Assembly: GCF_004210375.1 (NCBI RefSeq)
Contig: NC_134827.1
Location: 106,067,285 to 106,131,284 of the forward strand
Source of the DNA: Tachypleus tridentatus
Taxonomy: Eukaryota; Arthropoda; Merostomata; Xiphosura; Limulidae
DNA length: 64,000 bases
Direction: 5' to 3'
Shown: positions 48,814-61,945 of the stretch, one piece after another
Layout of the letters: each line of letters opens with the position of its first letter
How positions within the stretch are numbered: the stretch's first letter is position 1
The notes under the pieces: model-generated
Told to the model about the DNA's origin: nothing
The model's database searches: none
The model's input: only the letters and a program-made list of their open reading frames with translations
Position numbers and translations under genes: made by a program

Positions 48814-51800
48814 ATGTCGAAAGTGGAAGAGGTAAGGCCTACGTACGATAGTTTGGTGACACTAATGGTACACATCAACCATTTTTACAGGAACTTCCTA
48901 CTATTAGACAGTTGAAGCTATCTTGGAGTTACACACAGAGTACAATGATTGAAAGTGTTCAGTGTTACTGTTAACAAACTGGGACATCCTTAATACTAAT
49001 AATTTAAGTTCCGATTATATTATTCAGAATTATTTAAAATTGCAGTTTACGTTCACGCTAATTATATTTTCTTTTTTGTTTTAGTCTCTAGTTATTACGA
49101 TAACAGCGAAAATATGTATTAGTGGTTGTTTTTGTTTTCAACTTGAACTCTCAGTTTTAGAGAAGTGTAGATAAAGAATAAAAAGTATGTTAAACCTGGG
49201 AAGCTTGTTATATTTTAAGGTCTCTTTTTTTTGGACACCAAGATAGCAAAGTCCAAGCTAGGATATATTGTTATCAATTTTAGTGTATTGAGAGTTGTAT
49301 GACAAACAGTTTTTTTGTTGTTCAAGTGTTTTAAAGTGAAGTTTGGGTTGTAAGCATATTCTTCCTGAAGATTGGGTTATGTTTGGTTTTAATGTATAAT
49401 CCTTTTGTTACTGCTGTTACTAGCATAAAATATTTTAGGTATTTTTAAACTACAGTGTGTATCTTTTGGCATCTGTAAAGGTTTGTTTTGAAACTGGTAT
49501 GGATGACTGCAGATCTTGCAATAATTGTATTCACTGATTGTGATACTGTTTGGCTGTGTAATTTTCAGTTGTCCCAAGACCTTTATCATCTGTAAATTAA
49601 AAAAAAAAAACATATTGACCATTCATCATTTGTGTCATTGATGTAAATCAAAAATAGCAAAGGTCCTAAGACTGAGTCCTGAGGTACCTCAATTGTGATA
49701 TTAATCCAGTTTGACTGACCTCCATTTATGACAATCCTATGTTTACTTTCAAAAGGCCACTGTTCTATCTAATAAGTTAACTTGTCCCTCATTCCTATAA
49801 ACACAAATTTATTTACAAGTTGTTTGTAAAATACTTCCTGAATATCGAGATACACTAAATCTACATCCTAACCTTCATCTCCATTAACAATAACGTTTTT
49901 AAAGCTTGACAAAAGATTTGTGAAGTAAGATTTTTTTTCTTAGTGAAACCATGTTAACTGATAAGATTCTAACCTTTGTTAAATGTTATTCGGGTCACTC
50001 AACTCCTATCTGAATATGAAGGCTGTTTTCAGTCACCACAAATTGTGATATTCACTTAATAATTAAGTGTAAAGGAAACTTGTTTTAAAATTTTCCCACT
50101 CTTGTACTATGGTTTATTTTGTCAAGAACTGGAAGTGGAAGCAATATGAAGGATTCTTGTAGAAATATAGGATTTTCCCAAAGTGTTGAGAATGTTGGTG
50201 ACAATACTATACAATAGCATTGAAATGCATTTTTCTACACCTTGTTCAAAAATTCATAGAGTATTTCTTTGAATAAAGGATCTCATTGCTTTGTGTCCAA
50301 AATAAATTTAGAGTACACCAAGAAAGTTAGGCCCTTACATATTGCAAGAAATGTGAACAGTCTCTCGGTTGTAGAATGCACCTCTTCACTGAGATCCTGT
50401 GTTGGTAATCCTGGTTGATGTAATGTGTCGCACAATCTGCAGGTTTGGGGCATGAATCTCAAGTTGTATTCCTAGCAAGTAGTTGGGCAAAAGTTTTTTT
50501 ATTAAATCATTACAGTACATCCATTTAACAAAACTGTTGGTATTCATTGGAGCAGCAACCAGTATCAGAACTACCTATGAGCAACAGTTAATGTCACAAA
50601 CATTGTCAACTTATCAAAATTAGTTTTTTTCTAAACAAGTAAATAATTTCAGTGTTTAAAAATGCACAATGATTCATTCTATAAAACTAAACACAAATAT
50701 GTACAATTAAAACTACATGTTTTTTGGAAACAAATTACACCATATTCGGGAGACCAGAAGAAATTGATTCTCATGTTTATACAAGTGTAGTGTAGAACTT
50801 GCATGTGTACAGTGCCCTCTATAGAGTAGATTTTTAAACATCTGTACATATACACTTGTATAACAAAGACATTTCCTGTGTTTCTTCTAGTGGCTTCCTG
50901 AATGTGGTGAAAGTTTTCTACTGAAACAAGTCGTTTAATTATATAATTAACTTTATACAATAAATGATCATTCATTTTTAAGTGTTGGAATTCTTATTTT
51001 ATTAAATCTGTGCACAAGAATGGTTATACGTGACATTGATTGAAGACAAATTTATAAGTTCATTATCATCATACGTGTGATTTCACTGATGACCCAGTTC
51101 CAATTGGTATCATAGTAAGTTTCAAGAAAAGTTCTTGTGCAGACAGTAATTAATCTAGAATAACAATGATTTTCATGTGGCATTCTCCTGGATGGTATAA
51201 AGAGTGGTTTTTAGAAGTTTGTCATCCAGGGAATTTGTCCATTATCACTTAAGAGGTTTGAATAGATGAATTGAGACCCTATTACATTGCTAGGGTGTAG
51301 GTTTGTTTGTCAGTTTTGGTACTTTATGCAATTTACTTGTTTGGAGTTTGTTCTAGTGTGCTAATTTAAATAATGTTTTAATGTGAGAACAATTTTTTTT
51401 TTTTATCTTGCAATGTTTCAGTATGAACACGACCAGAGTTTACGACATTGGACTAGGTATAATAAAAATTTTAACTTGTGTCAGGCTAGGTAAAATGGTC
51501 ACTGTTCTGTGGTACATGTATGTGAGATTTAACTTTCACATGTTGTCTCTGTTTATTCTGGATCTTATGTTAAATCAGAAGACAATTATTGAATTAACTG
51601 TTATAAATTTTTGTAACCAAATTCTAGACTCATGATTGGTGTTATATTTAGTTAGTTTTACAAAAACATTGTGTTAATGCTATAGTTTGTTTGATAACCT
51701 GCATGGTAGACTCTTGTTGCCAATGTACCATAGTAACGCAAAAACGCAAACTAACGTGACAGGGGTTTAGTTTAGAGAGAGAGAAATCAGAAGAGTTCTC

Positions 51801-54800
51801 TCTCCAACTGGGGGTGTTCAGGAACGTTGTAGTTCTTCTTCGTCCCTTTACATGAGAAATTTTTAAAATATCCGTGGAATTTTTACTTTATTTCTTTTTA
51901 ATATTTCTAAAATGGAGTGGGGTATTTGTGAGTGAGAGGAAGGACAGGAGAACTGGACGAGAGCAGCGAAAGTGAAGTAAGCCAGACCTTGGCTTGAGGA
52001 CGGAGTACACTGGCGGCTGGCGAATTGATTTTTAAAATTTACTATGATTAAATACCATATGATTGGGTAAACGGCCCTTTTCAGAATGAGGCTGGGACCT
52101 ACAGGTCCGATGCCAGAGATTTTGCTGTGGGGGGGAAATGGGAGTACCCCGAGAAAACCCACTTTCACGGCCTGGGTGCCGAAAAATCTACCCAGACCGT
52201 GCCCGGAAGTAGCTGGGAAGAAACATAGGGAAAAAATAATAATAATAATAATAAAAAGGAACTGATGGACTGTGACGGTGGTATACATGGAAACTGTTAG
52301 CTGCTGTCTTGTAGATCGGGTGGTATCTTCGTCATGAACTTGTTTTCACACTTGAAGCCCATTGGTGCAAGTGAAAATGTGGTCTAGGTGGTGAAACAAC
52401 TGGCTGTTCTTCGGTGAGTTGTTCTTCGCTGGTCTGTGATGCTTTGTTTCTTCTTGTAATTTTGGTTTGAGTTTTCTGCGTGGAGGTAGATTGTTTTTCA
52501 GTTTGAACTGTCACGTCGATAGTTGTCTTGCTAACGGTTTGAGTCTGGCTGGTTGTTGAATTCTGTGGATCTGGGACTGAAGTCTGGCATGATCTGTCAC
52601 TTTCCTTTCTTGGACTGCTGAATCTTGGCGTGTTGCTAACAGAGGGAGTTGACGTCTTCTGGGTCGAGTTATCTGTATCTGTCTTCGTGTTCCTTCTGGT
52701 TAGATCTGGACTCTGCGGTATTTTGGTAGTTTTTTGTTGGTAGTTGTTCGTTGGTTGTTTCTGATGTCTGGATGCTTTGTTTGACCAATTTTTGAAATGT
52801 CGTCGATGTGGGCGTTTGGCTCTGAAGTGGAATATGTGATAATAACAGCCGTCACGTAAAATACAGTCAGCACTGCACTTTGACGTTGTCACCATCTTCA
52901 TGAAGTACATAGGACGGTTAATGTTTTTAGAATAAATTCGGTGGACAGCATACACATTGGCTTGAATTTGAGGTTCAATGGCTCGTTTGATTTCTTCTGG
53001 TTCTATTGATGGGTCAACGCCCCTGAGGAATATTGAGTAGAGACTGACTGGACTTTTGGTAGGGAACACCTTACATTAAATTCGGTGTTCCATGGATGGC
53101 AGAGGTAAATATGGTCTGCAGTAGTGGCTGGATGGATGAGGATTCCTACCCGGCGTAAAATTCGGGTCCTGGAAGGTTCAATGGTTGCCCCTGGCTTGGC
53201 TCGGGCGATCAACATGGCGACTTGAAACAGCGTGAGGTTCGGCGGTAGGCCGTCGACGATTACCGGCAGCACTAATGGCCTGACTGGCAAGGATGAACGT
53301 TTCGTTCTAAATAGCATGCTGGCAGAGATATTGGCATGTCTGACTTGCTCTGGACTCCTGTGTACCATAGTGACAGGGATTCTTGGGTTATAAACATGGG
53401 TTCACTTCTGAACCTCTTTCATAAAAGTCTTTTATTATTAAAATAAGTTTTTCTCCTAGAAATCACAATTCTCTCAATATTCTTAAGTTTTGTGGGCCAT
53501 AAAGATAAACTGTATGCAGAAAATTTGCCAAGTACATGTTTTCACATCAGTGAAGTGGGTTAATTTTTAAGTCATGGCAAAGAATGTCCACCACTTATTA
53601 CCATATTGGTTCCACAAGTAAAAAATGATTGAAATGGTGACTTATTTTTGAAATGTTTAATTACAACTGTAAAAGTATTTGAACATTCTGATCATATTTT
53701 TAAACCCTTGCAGGTGAGATTGCCTGCAGATGTTAATTTGTTTAACCTTTGTCTAAAGTTCCAAGCAGATTTGGAAGAGTTAAAGAGACTAGGGTCAGTT
53801 GCAGTTCGGAAACGTGTTAAAGAAGCACTTTCTAATGAAATTAGAAAAGTTGAGACCTTTTTGAAAGACCTGCATGGAACGTCGTCCACTGGAACTGAAG
53901 TTAAAGCTAATGTTGCTCGTTCCCAGTATTGTACAGTAAAGATACAAAACTATGGTAAGAAAACATTTAAGTTTTTGTAACCATATTTTATTTTTAGATC
54001 CCATATAAAAAAAAACTTCATCCTTTGAAGATTTGGAGGGGAGTTACCACTGACATCAATATATGTGTAAAAACAGCTCGTTTGGGTAAAAAAAATAATA
54101 ATAATAATAATAATAATAAAATATAAAATTATATATTCAAACATCTAGGCACGCCCTCTACATTCCAACACTTAGTTACACAACCCCTTTCAAACATGTG
54201 GTCAGTTACCTCTTTCTTTCTTTTTGAACCTGACAACGACCGAAGAAGATCGAAACGTTGTGTGCTCCTCTGCATAAAACAATTTTCTTAACCCAAACGA
54301 GCCGTTTTTACATATTTTTTCTCTACAAGTGGGTTTTTTATATTTTCACATTATAAATACCTCACCACATTACTGTCTAGTTTATGCTTAAAAATTATAA
54401 CTTATTTCTTCTGTAGTGTTTTACATTGTGAAGTTTCCAAAATTTGAGACACTATTTTGTGAATCAAAATGGTCAACACTTCCAGATATAAATTGTTAAA
54501 TAAATTGACAAAAATTTACTAGTAACCTATGACCTGGCCTGTCTGAATGCTGTTAGGTCAAGCTAGGTAACTGTTTTTTGATAACTATTTGTCAAAACAA
54601 ATATTCTTTTCCTTCAATGTTTGTGTAAAGGTAACAGTAACACTCAGTTTAGGACTTGAATGATGGTTGAGTCATTGCTCGTTTTGACATGTACTACAGT
54701 CCTCTCTTAACCTAACTAGGCCTACACGATGTCTTGTCATAAAAGAATTTCCATGTATTTCAAACAAATATTCAAATTAAAACTTTTCAGGAATAAATAG

Positions 54801-57800
54801 TAAACTGTAGAAAACAATCAAATCTGTAGTTTGTTCTTAAATTTTCTGAATATTTCATCACATTCTCTTGTTTCTCTCTTAGTTACATGTAATCATTTTC
54901 CCAGGAAATCAAAAAATATTTTGTATTAACTCTCCCTTGACACTAAAGCATGTGTTTTCCACATTTTGGGCCAAACTTGAAATGGCAGTTTTGTATGCAC
55001 TTTTCAACTTTGATTGTTAATATTTTAATCGTCTAAAAATATTCCCAGCAACCTTGGTAAATCACTTTGTTCTTTTGTATGACACTTAGACAGTAAAAAA
55101 AAGTTTCACTTCAAAGGTTCAATATTATTAATGTGTTGATGTATGTATTACGTATGTTATTTTTTACTAGCTTGGGATCAGTCGGACAAGTTTGTCAAAC
55201 TTTATGTCACGCTTCCAAATGTTCAAAGCCTTCCTTCTGAACAGATTCGAACAAATTTCTCGGATAAGTAAGTACAAGTCTGTAACTAATTATTGTAAGT
55301 TTTAATGTGAACGTGTGAATTCATGTGTAACGTGATCCAAAAAATAACTTGTCTACTTGTTTAGCTTTATGAATTTTCCCTGAAATGGCTCTTGTGTTTA
55401 GAAAAAGTAGTTGTAAATAAAACATAATATTTCCCAAAGTAATTACTTGTTTAAAACCATAGTTGTGTTTATGTTCTCATGGAAAATGAATAACTAAATA
55501 CATGTAAAGAATTCTACTTCTAAAACTAGGAAATAATGAAGTGGACTTGAACGTGTTTCACCCAAGTCTTGCCATGAACTGTGACAGAGTCTTTTAAACA
55601 GACTTGGATTTAGAGCACATGTAACATAAGTTTCTTTTATGCTCGCGTGTTGCTGTCTTAATAATAAAAACTTGGTATAGTTGGGACACAATGTTGAACT
55701 TTAGAGCAAACAAGGAAATTTCCATAATCATCAGTACACGTGAGGACATCACCACCTAGTTATTCAGACATAATTTGCTCCATCTACAGTTGTTATCAAA
55801 ACGAGACAGAGGTCTTAACGATCAGTGTTTGCTGTTTAAAAACTTTAGAGTTTTCATGTTGTAAGTGGATTGATATTGTAGCATAACAAAATAATAGAGT
55901 TACAATAAAAGAAAAACAACTGGCATATGTATTATTTTATAAACATTACTTTAGTTTACTTGCAGTTATTTTAAAGTTGTAATATATTGTACTTAAATTA
56001 TCCATGTATCACTTGTACTTTGTATTCCTCAGTTCTTGAGGTCAGTATTATCGTATCTTGCACTTGTTCAGAAACTGTCTTGGTTGATAAACAAGTTATT
56101 GGTCAGTTTTTCCAAACGTTATTCATAGCACAGTCCTTGGTTTAGAAATACGACCTGGCTGTGACCTAAATTAAAAATGTTATGAGTAGCTCTAATGAAA
56201 AGGATGTTTTTATTATCCTTTATTTTATATGAGAGAAATCCATGGAGGTGTAAGACCATGGTGAATTGGTCTTTTATTGTTTTAGTGACTATAATTTCTT
56301 GAAGCATGGTTGTAGGGTTAACTTTCTAAATGTTTCAGTCAGTTATACTTTGTTTATGCACAGTTGCATTAGTAAAAAAAATACCTTAAGTATTAAATAC
56401 AAGTCTTCTGTAAAATAATTGTCATAAGTTACTTTAAGTTTTACAAAACAAAATAAAATATTTGGTAGGGTTCTTCCAACCCCAGTTAAAACCTTCCAAA
56501 ATCTACCTTTTGGTAAACCATGTCGAGTGATATAAAAATCTACACTTAGTTTTGTATGTCTTTAGAGATGAACTACCAATGGAATCTGGTGAAATATTAG
56601 GTTAACAATACATGCTTAGGGTTTTTAGACGTAATTTGTTATATGAAAATATAATTCAATGTAAGAATGTATTCCTTCATGTCTTGCATGGTTCGTAACT
56701 TAAAAGAAATTTACATACTTAAGAATGGTTTTGAACAAGGTGGTCAACATTTACTTTCAGTTTAAAGCAGGTACCAACAGTTATTGGAAACGACGATGGT
56801 TTGGAGAACTGTATGTTTACGTGTAATACTGTTGTCTAAAGAATGCATTCTTATTAGAGATAATATTTATGTAATTAGTAATTTCCATGTCTTAAAATTT
56901 ATCATAACAGTATGAACATATAAATAAATTATTAAAATATTTAAGTTATTAGTAATACCTATTGTTACTCATAGGTTGGTTTGAAACTTCATAATTTACT
57001 GTATGGTTTAGCATCCATCTTACCAGTTTTAATTATGGGTTTTATAGATCAGTGGAACTCCAAGTTATTGGACTGGAGAATAAGATTCAGGTTTTGACCA
57101 TCAAGAATTTGACATACCCTATCAAGCCTCAGGAGAGTTACCACAAAGTAATAAATGTTCTTCATATAATTTATGAACATGAACAGGTTAATTTATAATG
57201 GAATATTGTTTTGTTTGTTTTTTGTACCATCAAATTTTATGCTTGAAGTAAAGCTTACACATAATTGTATGTATTAGTTACCTTTATATACACAATATAT
57301 CCACTGTTGACAAAGACTTTCGACCAAACAGAAGGTGTACATAATTGACCCTTTCCAGGCCAGAGGGGTGTTGTTGACCAAACCACATTGAATTTAGAAC
57401 TTACTAAACAGCTAATTTCAGTTTTCATGTTGTAAGACGTTTAAGAAAACGGTGAAATACATTGTTGTACTCATTCTAAATGTCGATATAAAAACTTCAG
57501 TTTCATATTTGCAGTTGGTTACAACTCTACGTTGCCCATGGTTAACAGCAGCAGTAGTAGTTTATTATAGAAATATAAATGTAATTATATGCTTAACTGA
57601 TTTGTTTACAAACAAATCTTAGAGCCACTTAGAAGTGTAAGTTTGAACTTGGTTTGAATTACACTAATTATTTTTATATTTAAAAAATACTATTGAAAAA
57701 TTATGATTATTTGTTTACTGTTACTAACTGTCAAAATAATAGGTCACATATATTAAGCAATTAGGCTTCAGAATCAACGGTGATAAAATTAGTGTTTATT

Positions 57801-59056
57801 TCTAAATAGACAACCAGTTTATAATTAGTTGGTTAAACCATAATTTAGTATTCATGAAAAAGTACAACTATGGTCAAGAAGGGTTCTTCTCAGTTCATAT
57901 GTGAATTGTAGAGATTTATGATTGTGATAACCCTGTATAGGTGTTAGGTGATTTTCACCTTCTAATTCAAATGGTTAAGATGTGCTGCTTACTTGTTAAA
58001 AATGATTTTTAAAGTTCAGTTTCACAGTAAACAAGAGTTAAAGTATGTTTAACTGAATTTCCATTACCCATGTGTTTTTATTGTAACACTGATTTGTACA
58101 AGTGTTGTACAAGACAATTCCAGTGAATCTAAACTGTTTGATTTTCCTTGTCTGAAGCTCAAGAATGACACGGTGACGGTGTTCTTGAAGAAAGACTCCA
58201 CCAAACATTGGCCGTACATGACTGAAATTGAAAAAAAAGTTAAGGATTCCAGGTAAGAAACTTGTTTTGTGTAGTACAAACAGACTACGTTTGTGTTCGT
58301 TCAGTGTGTTTTCTGTTGTCATATAAGGATGTTATGATAGGTTTGAGAAGGACTTGAAATAAGATATTAAATTTAAAGTTGGGTTTATAATAATGACCTT
58401 GCTAATAATTCCTTGGCCTCTCTCTGGTTGCTTGTTTTTTAACATTAAATATAATTATATACTGGATGAAGTTATTTCTCATCCTCTCTACCTTAAAAAC
58501 ACCAGTGGTTTATATGATACAGTGCTAATGTTTTTATAAATGTAACATGGAAGAAATGAGATGACAATAGATTTGGTTACTGTAGAACTGAGTAGTTGAT
58601 TTTTGTTATTAATTTTTTTCATATTTAAAACAGTTGAAGTGACATTTCAAATGTTTAAGTCAGACATTACACAGTTTGTACACACATCTAGTAAAAGCAG
58701 GTAAAAGAAATTACTTACACATAATATCAGTTTTATGAGACTGTTGTTATAACTTTCAAGTTCCATTTCTTTTCATGACACTAAGTTACTCCCTGTAAAT
58801 CAAAGCTATTTATGGATGTGTACGTTATTTGTTACACCCACCTGTACGGTAGTTTGTTCTCATCCTGGATACTAAACACTTCATGGCATCTTTATACAGA
58901 ACTCCTAAGTATGATGAAGACACCAGTGATCCAGGTAAGAGTCTCATGAACCTCATGAAACAGATGTATGATGAAGGTGATGATGAGATGAAGAGAACCA
59001 TTGCCAAAGCCTGGACTGAAGCACGAGAGAAGCAGTCCAGTGAATTGGACTTGTAA
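48814..59056 (+). CDS. CACYBP: calcyclin-binding protein / Siah-interacting protein
   Basis: Adaptor that binds Siah ligases, Skp1 and S100A6 in animals, linking beta-catenin to ubiquitination. Six exons: 48814-48831, 53759-53954, 55171-55267, 57048-57147, 58158-58252, 58900-59056. Phases agree, giving 220 residues (human 228). Domains in order: N-terminal helical Siah-binding hairpin (MSKVEE joined to FQADLEELKRLG, then RKRVKEAL); CS domain from about residue 62 (YCTVKIQNYAWDQSDKF onward) to about 150; and a C-terminal SGS domain from about 169 (PKYDEDTSDPGKSLMNLMKQ, then DDEMKRTIAKAWTEAREKQ). An upstream acceptor at 53714 is also in phase and would add 15 residues; I prefer 53759 because the join then matches the short N-terminus of other animals. 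Exon 1 codes for only six residues. No break was seen. Confidence 0.95.
49430..50015 (-). mobile_element. CR1-like LINE fragment, reverse transcriptase region
   Basis: Minus-strand translation between about 49770 and 49630 reads RIVINGGQSNWINITIEV, then PQDSVLGPLLFLIYIND, the hallmark block of CR1/L2-type reverse transcriptase. Upstream (about 49900-49770) is DLVYLDIQEVFYKQL, matching the first catalytic-Asp segment with Asp-to-Gln-type damage. Downstream pieces (DLQSSIPVSKQTFTDAKRY) continue in another frame. Frame changes and the loss of both element ends mark it as dead. It lies in CACYBP intron 1. Confidence 0.82.
50016..51779. other. CACYBP intron 1 sequence, nothing recognised
   Basis: May include older LINE sequence next to the fragment at 49430-50015, but no peptide motif could be recognised. 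No other feature was seen. Confidence 0.4.
51780..53390 (-). mobile_element. retroelement fossil with an ORF1-like frame (probably LINE type)
   Basis: On the minus strand, about 1 kb carries long coding-like frames. The protein has two successive RNA-binding-like folds: VIVDGLPPNLTLFQVAML and, further on, IFLRGVDPSIEPEEIKRAI followed by YFMKMVTTSKCSADCILRDG. A long Ser/Thr/Gln-rich basic tail follows (repeats such as STSTQKTQTK). The downstream part (about 52290-51780) is noncoding, with GGGTTTTCTCGGGGTACTCC, an (AAT)n tract and an AATAAAG signal near the end. No reverse transcriptase is present. It looks broken, with at least one interruption, and rather young. No CCHC knuckle is visible, which fits a LINE ORF1 better than an LTR gag, but the family is uncertain. 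It is antisense in CACYBP intron 1. Confidence 0.6.
54020..54330. repeat. inverted pair of dispersed-repeat ends with GAAACG signature
   Basis: The left arm (about 54058-54085, ACAGCTCGTTTGGGT) is the reverse complement of the right arm (about 54290-54318, ACCCAAACGAGCCGT), both continuing into TATGTAAAAA. Between them are an (AAT)n tract (54092-54122) and a forward repeat unit with CTGACAACGACCGAAG and, from 54249, ATCGAAACGTTGTG. The layout resembles inverted terminal repeats of Penelope-like elements. It lies in CACYBP intron 2. Confidence 0.65.
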
Positions 59057-59879
59057 ATGTATGGCAAGTCACTGCAGGCAGACAGATCCTTGTGCAAGAT
59101 AAGTTTATCAACAGAAACAAATTGTTACATCCAGTAGATATGTAAATCTGAGAATACTTGTCAGTAAAAGTTTCATTATCTGAAGACTGAGCATGATAAA
59201 ATCAGATGTAATTGTTGTGGTTATTCAGTTAAACATAACTTTGATTTGTATTGTAAGCCTATTTGAAAATATTATAATCAGTCAAGTTTGTTTTATTAGA
59301 ATGTGACATGTGGAGTCAACCCCTCTTGTGTCGGCCAAATCTAACACTGAGTTGAAAAGGTTTGTCAACTATTCAAACACCTGCATCACTATTTATGTGT
59401 GTAGTGAAAATATGATTGATCTTATTCACTTCTATTAAAAAATCTCCACATTTTGTATTTTGTTTGTTTGACATTTTCAGTAATCCATAATAATTCAGTA
59501 AATCATGTTTCTTTGCAGAATGCAAATAAGCTAGTTACATTAATTAAGAACAGACAGTCCCTTGTGTAGCTTTGTGCTTCAAACAAACATTAATTGATGT
59601 GTATGAATTAGTATGCTGCTAAATAATTATTCTGTGCCCAGGGCAACCAACAGTGTAAAATTCATAGCACACCTTACAGCAGAAAAACTGATGGATTTCC
59701 ATATTACTGAAGTTTAAGGATGTACATATTGCGAGATCATTATCCACCAATCAAAATCTACATAACTTCCATGGTCAAAATGAGGAAACAACTTTAAAAC
59801 TAACACCACAAACAGTTGTAGACTAAATTATATTTGAAGAATTATACTGTCTTTTTTAGTGAACTACATTTTCCTTTTG
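59057..59879. other. CACYBP 3' UTR and flank
   Basis: Sequence after the CACYBP stop. No canonical AATAAA was seen close by; ATTAAA near 59434 is the best weak candidate. A scrap of a SINE tail (TGTGTAGCTTTGTGCTTC) lies at 59557-59588. Confidence 0.4.
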
Positions 59880-60125
59880 ACAGGACTCGTAATCTGAGGG
59901 TTGTAAGTTCGAATCCCAATCACACCAAACGTGCTTGCCCTTTCAGCTGTGTAGGCATTATAATGTAACGGTCAGTCCCACTATTCATTGGTAAATGAGT
60001 AGCCCCAGAGTTGACGGTGGGTGGTGATGACTAGTGAGCTGCCTTCCCTCTAGTTTTACACTGATAAATTAGGGATAGCTAGCACAGATGTCCTTTTGTA
60101 GCTTTGTGCAAAATTAAGAACACCA
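59880..60125 (+). repeat. tRNA-derived SINE (family 1), 5'-truncated
   Basis: Begins inside the tRNA head at CAGGACTCGTAATCTGAGGG, box B GTTCGAATCCC, then the whole body and tail TAGCTTTGTGCAAAATT. About 40 bases of the head are missing. Confidence 0.92.
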
Positions 60126-61774
60126 AACCTTTTGACAGTAATTTATTTAAATAAAGTTTTAGCTCTGCCTTGTGCTTTAAAACAAAATTAGTTGAATTTC
60201 AAATTTTTACATTGAGTTTAAATTATGACAGTTATACAAGCCTACTTATAATTAACTAGTAATGAAGTGTATTCAAGTAATAATGTGGTTGAAATGTTGT
60301 TGTTCATCCACTTATTGAAAATCTCCAAGGTACTAGATAAAGAACGTAGTGTTATTTATATATAATAGGCTTAATATAATAAGATTTGAGGGTTGGTGCA
60401 AGTCATAAAATACCTCTAACATTATACCACTGAAGATATTGAGAGGCTGATTGAACCTGCAGGTGATATGGCTCTGTATTATTAGAAAACAACTGAGTAT
60501 TGGTAAGTTGCATTCTCTCTTGGAGAAAGATTTTTTTCCAGAACTGTTGTCAATGAAATCAGAGGTAGGTTGTTCTCTCATTTGCTCACCCATCTTAACT
60601 ACACACACAGACAAATGTTTCTTTCTTTAAATTAATTCATCACAACCACTGAAGTGGGAGGTATTGATGTGGTGCCACCAAAATGGAGCTCACATGTATC
60701 TTGTTAGGTTTTCCAGTGATTTGATGTACAAGTATGAACACTGTTGTTCCTGTATATTAAAAACCACTCAAAAATTAAATATATTTTACAACACTGCCTA
60801 ACCAGCAATTTGTAGATATACAGAAATGCACTCTAAACATCTGACCAGGAAGTGTATTCACCCATTAAATCCTGGTTCCAAAACAAATCTATTTTCATTA
60901 CGAGCTGAGCAGTTTTTATAGTGGTGGACCAGACAGTCGCTATCACATTGTACAGGCGTGCAACAAGGAAGGCAATGGTCATACTTGATAAAACTTGATG
61001 CACAAATGTGAAGCTGGATGTAGTTCACTCGTCTAAATTAATTAGTGGGGGATGGTATTCAGTTAAAATCACACAACTGTTCCTTTGACAAGATGTCTAA
61101 TAGTTATTTTACTAGTGCTGTTAATGTTTTAAAATTACATCCAGTTATAAATGTAATATAATAAGATTTATTGTATATAAGAGATAATAGCATTTTATTT
61201 GAAACTATTTTCACAGAGCTAATGGCACGCGTTTTAATATAATTGAAAATTTGTAGTTCCTACACACATTTTAAGCTGTAAATATTCCATTAAAACTGTT
61301 TATTGAACTTTAGTCGACCTCAAAACTCGCGTTAATTGTGAAATATATGCGTACAATTTCTATCGTTATAACCACTGATCTTTGTTGTGCAGTTTAGTGT
61401 GTAGATGGCGCTGCAATACTAGGTTTGAATTAGTGTACGGATAACTATGAAATAACTGTTTGAATTTGGACTGTTATTTATTCATCGTAAATACCTTTTC
61501 AGTATTTGGTAGTCCATCATGTGTGTTGATCTTGTATTTCGGTTTTGTTTAAAAGGGTCCCTTGCTTAAAAAAAAGTTTAAGTTACAAATTATGTATATT
61601 TCCAAGTACCCGTCCCATGTATTGATGACTAGTTTGAATGTTGTAACATTGATGTACTAGAACCATGATTCAACCTAAAATATTAATTGTCTTCGTGTCA
61701 CTATATATAGATTCCCAACGATAAACGAACTACTTGAACTCGTCTGATGAAAATGGTGAGATAGTAAAAGAAAA
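60126..61774. other. intergenic sequence, nothing recognised
   Basis: A minus-strand open frame at 60333-60614 has no recognisable domain and low-complexity composition; it is treated as chance. No repeat was recognised. Confidence 0.45.
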
Positions 61775-61945
61775 CATTTTAATTTTGCGCAAAGCCAGAC
61801 GTGGGCTAGCGGTGTTAGCTGTCCCTAATTTTGGGACTAATCTACCAACAAATAAGGGGATTGAAATGTCACCTTATAAAGCCTCAACGCTGTTTTGTGA
61901 TATAGTGCGTCAAAACCGCAATTTTCTGATTGCGGGTCAAGTGCC
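61775..61945 (-). repeat. old diverged SINE (family 1)
   Basis: The plus-strand view shows TTTTGCGCAAAGCCAGACGT, TAGCTGTCCCTAATTT, CTACCAACAAATAAGGGGAT and CCTTATAAAGCCTCAACGCT in the order of a minus-strand copy, with the head largely eroded. Confidence 0.65.

Noticed and set aside
57148-57187. Alternative extension of CACYBP exon 4 to a donor at 57187
   Set aside because: It would also leave an open frame but inserts residues between YHK and LKNDTV, where the family runs straight on; the donor at 57148 gives the conserved join.
60333-60614. 93-residue minus-strand open frame
   Set aside because: No domain, no splice partners and AT-driven composition.
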